Below, one piece after another: positions 31,801 through 43,800 of a stretch of DNA of 64,000 nt. The stretch is taken from assembly GCA_037783545.1 (NCBI GenBank), contig JBBELK010000525.1, forward strand, positions 868,001 to 932,000, written 5' to 3'. This stretch comes from Henricia sp. BOLD:AAB3569 (taxonomy: Eukaryota; Echinodermata; Asteroidea; Spinulosida; Echinasteridae). A program made the position numbers and the translations under genes. The notes below the pieces were generated by a model. It saw nothing but the letters and a program-made list of their open reading frames with translations. It was not told where the DNA came from and did not search any database. Numbering within the stretch: the stretch's first letter is position 1; every line of letters starts with the position of its first letter.

Positions 31801-34800
31801 CAAAATTCTGGGTAAAATAAAGTTGGAGAATTACGTTTGGACGTTTGTTGGGTCACATTTCCTTAACATATCAGAAAATGTTCTATTGGGTAAACCGTCC
31901 AAGCGACCAACGTTGGTAACATTTGAAGTTTTCTACGGCCCTGTCCATTTATTGGGCACTTAATATACCGTATGCTGAAAGTATTAAAATTCACTGAGCA
32001 AATTATACACTCGTGACATTTATCTCCAGTTATTGGGAAATTTTCAACACAAATAGAGAACAGTAAGACAGTTTCGGACACGCCTTACCTGTTTCGCAGA
32101 ATTCACAAGTGAACGCAGAAGGACATGTGCAAGAGAATACATCGATCAGATCGGTGCAAGTTCCACCGTTTACGCATGGGTTGCTGCTACAATCATCAAT
32201 GGCTGAGATAACGAAATGAGGGGAGGACCATTAGCGCCACTGCACGTATAATTACGAATTAGTAATTTGTAATTACGAATTAGTAATTCGTAATTACGAA
32301 TAAGTAAATCGTAATTACGTATTTTTAAATTCGTAATTACGAATTAGTTTAATTTGTCAGGTATGGCTCGATGCGCCCTGAGCATCTTTCTGATGGATAC
32401 CGGCGCATTACAAATATTCATTTTTATTATTATTATTTCCATTCCTAGTGGTTCGCGGCAAGCTAAAAAAGAAATGAGACACATACGATCCTTGAAAACC
32501 GCAAATTATGCTATGACTGAAAAATCAAGCAGGCTGAGAGATACGTAGCATTGTCTGTCAGTAACGTGCATGAACACCACTTAAGGCAAGGCCGGTTACA
32601 CCAGCCTCTGTAGGAGCTGCTCAGGCAGGGTGCGCCACTTGACACCGGAAGCTCTTCCTGTACCTTTAGTGCTGTTTTAGAGACGCGCGGCTCCAGAGGT
32701 CATTGTCATCCCATTGAAAACCCAACAAATTGGATTTTCTGAAAGCCCCTTTCTCTTGCACACTGTTTGCGCGCCAGTATTTATGAATTCATGGCGCGTA
32801 ATAGATAAGCACGCTGTTGCCACAGAACGAGCCAATATAATTTCGTCCATCTTGCCGTGGTAACGTCTAATTTTTAAATTAATCAGTCAGGGAATTTTTA
32901 ATAAATACGACACGTATCTTTATTTAGATGAACTGGATTTAGCTTTTAGCAAAATGTTGTCACTGTTAAAATCTGTTCATTTACAGTACATTATGTCAAT
33001 TGGCATACATTACATAGCGTACTGTTTTTGAACAGTTTGTTTTCTCTGTTTGCATACAGTAAATGCTACTGTTATTTGGAATTGTAAATATACAGAAGTT
33101 TCTTCTGTTTTTCAACAGACGACTAAGTCTTCGTTTTGTGCATGGTGTGTTCCTGAACATAGCCTTTTGTCCAGAAACAACTTTATGTAACCATGATGTA
33201 ACTGAACGAAGCATATGGGTTATTGACGACTGTTTCTTGTTGTAGACGTTTGATTCTGGATATGCACAGTTTGCCCTTCACTTTTTGTGTTGAAGATGCA
33301 CCATGACCTCGTGGAAAATAAGTCGGCATTTTCCTCTCAATTTCGTAGCTTTTATTTGCATGCTGAGATGTATTGCAGGGTCAACACAACGTTCAGTATG
33401 CCGGGGATTTAACTTGGCTCATTAAAATACAGGAATACCATGAATTCAGCGGCAATTTCCGTCTGAATCCATTGTATTCCCGTACTGAGGCAGGCTGCAT
33501 GATGCTGTATACCCACACTGCATGCAGTATAGCACTGCACTACATTACAAATAACACGCAAATAAAAACCTAGACTGGTTCCCGTCCACATATTCCACAC
33601 AGGAGAATATAAGGACAGGTAAAGGGCGCTTCATCTTGATCTGTAATTGGTCGTCTTTGCGCGTGCGCATTGTGTTTTTTATATTTAAAAATTGGCCAAA
33701 CTCTTTGCTTTAGGCAATGTACTTTATTTACATAATTGGATATGTTCGACACGCACGGCCAAGTTACAAAGTCAATGCAAAATCTGCGCACTTACTAATC
33801 TTTTTTTAATAATAATAACTACGTGACGGGCAGAATTCTGCCCGTCATGGCTGCCTTTACCGATTCCTATATTTTCACAATAAGCGAACCAATCTATAGG
33901 GATCGGGAACCAATCTAATAAAAACCGAAAACGTAAGAGAAATACCGACTTGCCTTTAACGACATGTAGAGCAGCTACTTCACTGAGGAATTCCCAGTAC
34001 ACATTTCGGCATAAAACGCCTGGAAAAAGCTGGCCTTTTCGGACATTAAATTGCACGTCCAACTACATGCACGGTGCAGTTAATGACTGAATTTTCCTGT
34101 TGTCATTTCCCGCGCGCGACAGCGTACATTGGTACTCGCTATCAACGCCGCACAATTGCTGCTACGTACCAGGGAACATGGGCGGAAAACAGTAGATTTA
34201 ACTGTTGGTGAACAGTAGACTGTCTGTATTTGAACAAAAGAGTATTCAGTGTCTTGTTCCTGAACAAAACTGTAATTTAACGGCAAATCGTCTGTAATCA
34301 AACAGACACAATGTTTAAAATGTACACAGTACAAAGTACTAGAATGTGGGTTCGATTTCGGGCCGTGACGGGTTGTGGCACTTGTGCTCTTGAGCAAGGC
34401 ACTTAATCACATTTGTTCCGTCCTTCGGAAGGGATGTAAAGCCGTTGGTCCAGTGTGTTCCGGTAACGCACTCTAAAGATCACAGAGCATTCTTTCGTGA
34501 AGAGAAAGGGGAGGGGTTCCCCGGTGTCTCTGGCCTCTTCTAATTCAACTTAGAAGTTGATAGTTATTAGAACATCTATGTTAATTGGTCCCATTCCTGT
34601 AATTGGCGGTCCTTCCACTGTCGGATGTGGTAAATAAATAAATAAAGAAATAAATAAATGTCTGTGCAATAACAACAAATTCCAAAAACAGTAAAAGTTA
34701 CTGTTCGTTTTTGACTTTTTCAACAGAAAAACGACTGTAACACAACACAATTGTTTACAGTGTAGGTCTTCTTTGAGTCACGAGTATTCACACTGCACAC

Positions 34801-37800
34801 ATAAATGTACACTCCTTTAGCAGTGCTTTGCGCGCGCCACTTTAGTTTGCGCGCTCCAGCCACTGCTAAACTTCGCCGCATATCCTGCGAAGCCAATCAG
34901 CACACCGCTCACAAAATCGTTATAATTGTTCCACGGATAGCCACTCACAATCGGGTATCGCGCCGCGCCTCCTAACGTCATGCATATGCATATATACAGT
35001 CGGTCCGCAGCGCGAGAAGTCAAATATACCCTTGCAAACAAAGACGATGAAACACACCCCAAAAATCGGCAAATATTTCCCACTGCTAATACTCAAAACA
35101 GTCCATGTTTGGCTTCTACACAAAGAATATGTTATATTCTACCCATAAATAATAACAATTCTACGTACATTTGTCTAGTCCAGTCGGGATCCAACGAAAG
35201 CTAACGGCATTCCGAAAAAACAGAAATCCAAAATTACCGCCGTGGCGTAGTCTTTACTAAAGACGTTAACTGTCTGTGTTTGTCACACGTTTATGTGAGC
35301 ACTTGCATGCCCAATAGAGGGCGCAATTCAAGTGCTTGTATTTGGACTGTCGTACGTGTGGATTTGGACCCAGTTAACGTCTTTATCATCTTGGCATTTG
35401 AGGGCGGGACCAGACTATGCTAATATCAGACGATATGCATTATTCATTGCGTGGTTGATGATTGACGGAAGATTGTAAAATATGTATGCATCAGCAAAGA
35501 GTTCACAACGCGTAAGGTCAACAGGTCAACTGTTTGGTAAACATACATAGAACTTGCCGAACATGTGAGCTGTTTTACAGGGGATTACCTAGGCCAGCCT
35601 CCGTGTTGTGAACTGAGCCTCAGATCTAGAATGACTGAAGCGTATGACAAATAGGGGAACTAGAATCCAGAGGGGAAGTAAGGTCAAAAACACTACTCCC
35701 CCAACCCCCATGCTCACCACCCCCCAATTCTCCTAATATAAAGAAGAGATGACAAATCAAACAATCAAAGTCTTTTATTGTTCTAGCTCTCAGATTTTTA
35801 TTTTGGTTATAAGTAAATGGATTTTTTTAATGTTTGCACTTAGGTCCTGAATATCCATTCACAAAAGTACCAGCATTTGGACTTAATGTCGAAGATAAAA
35901 AAAAAAAAAATTATTTTAAATTCTCCAACACAGTTTGGGCCGATATAGCCTCTCGATAGTGATTAGTCTGCTTTTTTGGGAATCCTTCGATCTGGGGTGT
36001 CAACAAAATTTGTCTAGGTGTTTTGTGTAATTGTCATTGTCATCACATGCACAATATCTTGCTGTTTTTGTAAATAATGGGAAATAGTGAATAAAATGCA
36101 ATAACATTAAATGTCCAGTCATGGTCCAGTAAAAACAACCTCTTGTGTGCATGATTAATGTTTAGCCCCCAAAACCAAAAACATAATACCCATGTACAAA
36201 GTATAGGGGAGGATGGGGTTAGTTGGGAAATTTTTAACAAAATCGTCTATAACACTATGAGCAACCAACAATGGAAATTGGGCACAAATCATTGTTAATA
36301 ACAATGGTTTGTGCCCATTTTCCATTGTTAGTTGCTCATAGTGTAAAACACTAACATAATTTATTAACCCTAACTCTCTAGGGTTAATGTAAAATCATAT
36401 TGATTTTGAAGGATTGAGAAGTGTTGGGGTTAAAGAAAAAACAACTATACCACTTTAAGCATACATAATTATTTGGGCTACAATTAAAATGGAGCTTATA
36501 AAATGTTACGACTCGCTGGTTTATTGGATAATCCACCTTGAACATGTCAGCTGTTCCGACTAGCCCCACCTATGGGGTAAGTTGAAACATGGTATGTTGT
36601 CATTTAAAAACTACTATTATTTTCTGTAATCACCTTAATTAGCAAGGCAAACACTTAAGCTGTAAATTGTGCGCTAATTAATTAACCCTTTGGGGTACAG
36701 GGGAGTCATTAACAACTGATAACTTATAATGCAGTGAAACTTGTATATAGTTGCCACCTTCGGGACCGTAAAACAACTGGCAACTATAAACAGGTGGCCT
36801 GTTTAATGTGTTTCATTGAAACATGTTCCAACTAGCCCCCTCATTTTGTTCCAACTAAACCCGCTGGCCTGTTTGACATTTGCAAGCTTACTACGAACAA
36901 CAGGGACTACAATTTGACATCTCGTTAACCTCATTTTGTACTCAAAAACTAGTCGAGTAAATCTAGCTATAAACATAATTTGCATACAATGCAATATTTC
37001 TTAAAAATAACTAATGCCGTGGAAGAAAATATCAATGTTTCAACATACCCACTGTTCCAAGTAACACCTCTCCTCTACTAATGGTGTATAGCTGTATTTC
37101 AATAATTTGTTTCATGTTATGAACAAGTTAAGTGCCCTCTGCCCAGTTTTTAAATAACTGCATGCATCATACATGTACTAGGCTTTGATAAAATGCCATG
37201 TGCAGTAAAACAGTGACACGGTGATTTTTTTGTTTTCATGGGGTTGGGATTTTTTTCAGTACTTGTGTGTGTTTATAAATACTGTTTGTATAACTAGGCC
37301 TACATGTCAGCAATCCATAATTGCTGAAATTAGCAAATGTAAACCAAACCAGTACAAGCAAGAACAAAACACTTTGTTTCAAGACAATTTTAAATACTGA
37401 TTTAATGTTGGTTTTTTTACTAGGATGCAAATGTCCTGCCTACAAGTGCTGCAGTCATAAGTGCAACTGCTTATTCTCTGTAAACAGACTTCAGATCACT
37501 GATATGCAATGGAATGCAATAATGAATCTCCGACAATATCACGTCTGCTCTTTCAATTATGCGTGTTTAAAGCTGTGATTTTTGGATAATCCTTTTTTTT
37601 AATGAAATGGCACGAAAATTTACAATGCTAAAGCGAAACATTATTTAGTAAATCCCAGTGGTCATGCACAGATTCAAGGACTGAGTTGTAATTAAAGTGG
37701 CGCCCGCAAAGCACTGCTAAAAGAGTGTAGGTCACCCACTGCATGATTTGCCACAATTTGTTGCGACTGCGACATGTGCAATAGTAGGAAGTATTGTATG

Positions 37801-40800
37801 TGTCGTAAGGATTCTCAGCCACTTCACAACATATCTTTTAATTTGCAAATTTTAACGCTTACGATATGGTTAAAATGTGCAATTTATTCCGAAAACATAC
37901 AAATTTTTCCCTTTATTTTTCTTAGTGATCTCCCAATTAACAGTTCCTTAAGAGATGACACGGTACGATCAGGAAATTTGTTGATCATGTCCAAATGTCC
38001 ATGACAAGCCACAGCTTACGAAACTCTACGACAAGCTACGATTGCACTGTAACAAATCTTAGACAATCGTAATGCTTAGCGCTTATTGTATTGTTGCGAT
38101 ATGGATTTTTAAAATAAATACATACGAATTAATGTCTGCGATTCTTTACGATTCCTTACGATGACAGTACAAATCTACGACAGCATCTGCGACTTGTTCA
38201 GACACATACGAATGTCTGCGATCATGATCACACATTGTGCGATTCATTACGATTCCTTACTATTTGTTACGATTCCTTACGATGACGCAGTACAAATCTA
38301 CTGTGACGACATCTGCGGGTTGTTCAGACAGTCATTTTGTTACAAATATTAGAAAATGTTAACGCTTATAGTGCTTATCGTATTGTAACGATATATGCAT
38401 TTTCAGTATACGAATGTCTGCGATTCATTACGATTCCTTACGATGACAGTACGAATCTACGACTTGTTCAGAAACATACAAATGTCTGCGATCATGATAA
38501 TTACGCATTGTGAGATTCATTATACGATTCCTTAAGATTTAGTTACGATGACAGTACATTTTACAAATCAACAACATCTGCTAAGCCACGACCACTCACG
38601 ATACTCCATGTCAACCTTCGAAAAGCTGTGTTTACTAGTATTAAAAGAAACCCTCCCACTTTGCGCCAATCGTAAAAAGTTGCAGGTAATCTCAGCAAAA
38701 TTGAACAGTGATTTTGTGCTTCCAAATACAAGATATGGTAGTCGACAGGCCCAAACCGATTATCCGTGCAACTTGAGAAAAACCTAGGAGAAAAGTCATA
38801 TTTTGTTTAAATTAATTGTCATATGAGCTATAGGTTTTGTACACGGGGTGCAAGGACGACTTGACTCGGGGACGACTTGACCCAGGGATGACTTGACCTT
38901 GGCGTTAATTGAGGGGAGCGAGTTGACTCCGGGACGACTTGTCCCGTTTCGCGTACTAGGCTACGTAACTACATTGTATACGTACGTACGTGTGTAGCGC
39001 GGTGTTTTGTTTGCCACACGGAAAGCATTGTTATTTGTTAGCGAGTTTATAACTTTAAAAATGGTTAATCAATTTATGTGGAGTTATTTCTATAGAACTT
39101 TGACTATAATCATGTTTCTTGTATTTTGTTTTCCTGGTACGAATAATAACTTTCGATTTTTTCGTGAATGCTACCTATATTTATATGGATGATTCCAGAA
39201 GCTCCCCGCCGCTGGTTGGTTACAATTTATGAATAATTCAACACCTCCGTTGCTGTTGAATTATTCAGCACGAAGGTCACAGATACGCTTTGGTAAAGGC
39301 GTTCGTTGCGAACAGTCTGCAGTATGAATGTTAGTCTTTCATCAAGCGCTAGCAAAATCGTGCACAAAACAAACCTCGCCACGGACGCCTTGACTAGAGG
39401 CTAACACACACACGGCAGCCTATATGCCAAGTTCGATCAAGCGACTATAGTTAACTATAGTCGACTAGAGTCCCGCGAACGACGGATTCGTTCGAGTCAT
39501 TTCCGTTGTTCGAGGGACTCTAGTCGACTATAGTGAACTATACTCGCTTGATCGAACTTGGCCATAGCCGTACATATAACCCAACACACGGCAGCCTACT
39601 CGGTACAAGTTCACTATACTCCTTTGCGCGACTCATTTTCTCATTCTTGGAAATAAGAAAGAACATGTTCCCGCTCTTCTTTTTTTCCCCCATAGTGTCT
39701 GGTAGGCCTAAAACATACAACCACGCAACTACTGGGCATATCTCTGGCTTTTTGAACGAAAAATATTCTTCAAACTAGACCTGTGTTCGTTCTTGACAAC
39801 GAACACATGGCTGTTCCCTTCCTTGTGTGGTGTTCGGGATTACCTTTGTTAGTGATCGTATATGAAGGAATCACGATCGTAGGTCAAACGGTTGAGTTTT
39901 TATCGATTTTTAAATATTAAATATTATTACATGCCCCTTTAATCTGACATGTGGGAAAGGTAAAAGGTGTTGCCATATTTTTGGATACCCCACCCTAGTC
40001 GAAGTGTAAAACAGTTGACCCCATCCAGATATCTTGTATCTCAAAACTGTTTGACTAATATACAACGAGGTCAAAGGTCAACAATGTGCGCGTCGTAAAG
40101 ACCTCATGCACCTTTAATCGGACACGTGATTACGTCATCAGTTAATGACCTTTGTTAGTGGTCGTATAGGGCGCAGGAATCAAGATCGTAGCTCAAACGG
40201 TTGATTTTTTTTTGTTTATCGATTTTCAATATTTCATTTATTTTATTTCATGCACCTTTGATCAACACGTCATCAGTCAAAGACCCTTGTTAGTGATTAT
40301 ATATGGCGCAGGAATCAAGATAGCAGCTCAAACGGTTGATTTTTGTTATTGATTTTTAATATTTCATTTATTTTATTTCATGCACCTTTAACCTGACACG
40401 TGATGACGTCATCATGACGTCATCAGTTAAATACCTTTATTCGTGATCGTATATGGCGCAAGAATCAAGATCGTAGCTCAAACGGTTGATTTGTTATTGA
40501 TTTTTGAATATTTAATGTTATCAAATACCCCTTTAATCTGACACATGAAGCAGGGTCAAAGGTCGCCACCATATATTTTGGATACCGCACCCTAGTCGAA
40601 GTGTACCACAGTTGACCCAATCCTGATATCTTGTACCACTTTCAAATGACAAGGCAAAATCTGTTTGACCAATAGGAAACCAGGTCAAAGGTCAAGACAT
40701 GTGCAGATCTTAAAGACATTTGTTAGTGATTGTATATGCAGAAGGAATCAAAATCGTAGGTCAAACGGTTGATTTTATTTATTGATTTTTGAATATTTAC

Positions 40801-43800
40801 TTACGTAATCATGTTGTCGCTAGAGGGCGCTATTTCATTCGACGACGTCATCACTTATATTTTTGGAAAGCTTAAACAGCTAGAATCCCCCCTTCCACAT
40901 TTTTTTAGTTTTTCTGTTTATCATGGAGGTGTATGTGTCTACAACACCATAACAACTTGTTTTTCACAAAAAAATCGACAGACTTTTGCTTAAAACGTAA
41001 AGCAGTTCCGACCCTCTCCACCCAAATTCTGAAACGCTCGAGGTCACTCGGCTTGTTTATCAACAGGGTGTTGACGTCATCCTGAGAAACATACAAAACG
41101 GTCTGTGCAGTATTGAATGGAAAATACACGAAGTGAATGTTTATTCTGCCTATTTTGTCCTTGTAATTCAAAATACAAACGTGAAAAACACTTCATGTAA
41201 TATGACAGCAATCTACTATTACCTGTTTTGTGAAAAAACGATGAAATTGTTGCTCACAGTGACTCTCTTTTGAAGTAAATACTGGTGCATTGCGACCGGT
41301 GGTTTTGTCACGGAACGAAGGGCATTCACAGCGGTCTGTGTATACGGTCCACTGCGGCGTAGTTTCCACGTGTTTGGACATCGGCCGTACAAGTTATAGA
41401 ATGAGCGACTCATTTTTCTCTCTCTTGGTAATAGAAAAGAAAATCTTTCTGCTCTTTTTTTTTCATAGTGTCTGGTAAAACATGCAACCACGCAGCTACT
41501 GTGCATATCTCTGGCTTTTTGGAACAACAAAATTCTTCAAAAAACACCATCTAAAAGAGACGTTTTTTTAAGTTTTTTGCGTGTAAACGTATGGAGCTAA
41601 CTCGTGTTGACTTCTCTTTCTCAGGATTGCGTCACGGGGTCACGCGCATATCATGAATACCTAATGAGCGTTTCAGAAATCGCGAAAATCTCATTTTCGA
41701 AAAGCGCACTTTTGCTTGCAATTTATCCACTTAAAACCGACAATTAAAAAATAATAAAAATCCACGTCGGCAAGAGGGATGTTTGGACTATCGAAAAAAG
41801 CCGAAATGCTGGATTTTCGTCAAGGGGGGGTTCTAGCTGTTTAAGGGCCTCTGATAATAATATAGGTTTTCTCGGTAAATTTCGGCAAATGAGCAGCCGA
41901 TTTAATTTTCGTGCGTTCGAATTAAAGCTATTTTGCCTCTCCAGTTGTTACTGCGTTTCAAATTCAGAATTCGGCCATTCAATTTCGTTTTGAGGCATTC
42001 AAATTCCTTTAGCACTGTGTTCAATTTAGCATATCGTCATTCTTTTTTCGTGACACTAAATCAGCATTCAATTTAGCAAAGCTGGTTCGACTGGAGATTT
42101 TACTAATTTAATATTTTTCAATTTCGTAAAGAGACAATCAATTTCGCTAAATGAGAATTCAAATAAGTACGACTAAAGAAATACAAATAAACAGATAAAA
42201 CTGTACCAGGCAACTGTTTTGTACCTTCACTTTAATTCAGGCAAACCTTATTTTCTTTAATTATGTTTCCAGTAACTTTACATGGGGCCATTGAGGTTTT
42301 TTTCTTCTTCTTTGTTTTCTTCTTTATTCTTTTGTTTGGGTGGGGTTATCTTTATTGGTTAACTGACCAAGACCTAACTTTGTATTGTGTTTGAATGGGG
42401 TGTTTCTTTATGTTTTTCCTGGTTTTGTTTGATTGTTTATGTTGTTTCTTCCTCAACCATCAATCTGTTGGCGTGCCAGACATCTTGGCATATGTTTGGG
42501 TATGGTTGTACCACTGCATGCGTTTTTTAGATTGCACAAATTCCAAAAATTACTGCCCAAAAATGAATTTGAATGACTAAACACACGCCTCAAAAAGCTC
42601 CTGCGAGTTTGAATGCTGCTTTTTTGAATTGTTAATAAATTGAATGATTATTTTGTTAAATTTGAATGACGCAACAGTACATTTGACTGGTCATAAAACG
42701 AAATCAAATGACCCTTTTCAGTAGCCTTCGATTTCGCGCGAAATAGAATAGCGTAGTGGTTAAATTGACCGTATCGGAACAGCTAAAAAATCGTAACGAA
42801 AACAAAGGCTGTTCCCGCCCGTGTAGGAACAGCCAAAATAAATCGTAACGAAAAAAAAAGGCTGTTCCCGCCCATGTCGGAACAGCCAAAAACACCATCT
42901 AACACTGTAGGTTTTCCCGATTTTTTTGCGTGTAAACGTATGGAGCTAACAATCGGTTGACTTCTCTTTCTCAGGATTGCGTCACAGGGTCACGCGCATA
43001 TCAGCTATCCACGCCGGCAAGAGGGATGTTTGGACTATCGAAAAAAGCCTAAATGCTGGATTTTCCTTCAAGGGGGATTCTAGCTCTTTAAGTACATGCT
43101 TTAAAAATTCGTTCGGAGAAGAAAAAAAAATCGAATTTGTTGAGAACCACGGACAATTTAATTTTAAAATCTAACGAATTGTTTTTCTTGACTGAACTGT
43201 TTTGGTAGTCTGCTACCGGCTCTGTACTTACTATTGATGGTTGAGTTTTCAATGCCATCTTTTATCAAGATGCAACGAGGTGAATTACTGCCGAGCACCG
43301 TTACTGAAAATAAAGAAACCAAACTCGGGATGAGAGAAAAATAAATTGATAAGGAATGATCACGTTACACGCTGCATTTAATTTGACAATCAGCAGCATG
43401 ACAAAACTGCCGAATTTTCACAATGAATGTAAATTTGTAACATCCTATACTAAATACTTGCAAAATTTAAGATCAGATAAAGTTCGGACAAACCCTAATT
43501 AACATTCAGTCTCCCCGACGCAAGCTAAATCAATTTCTGATTAATCCCCGTTGCGAAATTATTCGAACCGGCCATTCAACACCGGCTAGCTCGGTGGTCG
43601 GGTGGTTAAGACGTCTGCCGTGCTTGTAGGAGGTCGTGGATTCGAGTCCCACCCGAGTACGCTATAAAGTTGTTCATAGTTGAGTATAGAGTGTTATTAA
43701 TTATCTCGGGTAAGGGAAAAACAAATTCTAATTAACATTCAGTCTCCCCGACGCAAGCTAAATCAATTTCCAAGTTCAGACTTGTTAAACAATCATCTCT

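Noticed and set aside
39840..40790. CRISPR-like array
   Set aside because: The repeats are long and irregular, spacers are themselves repeats, and the genome is eukaryotic.
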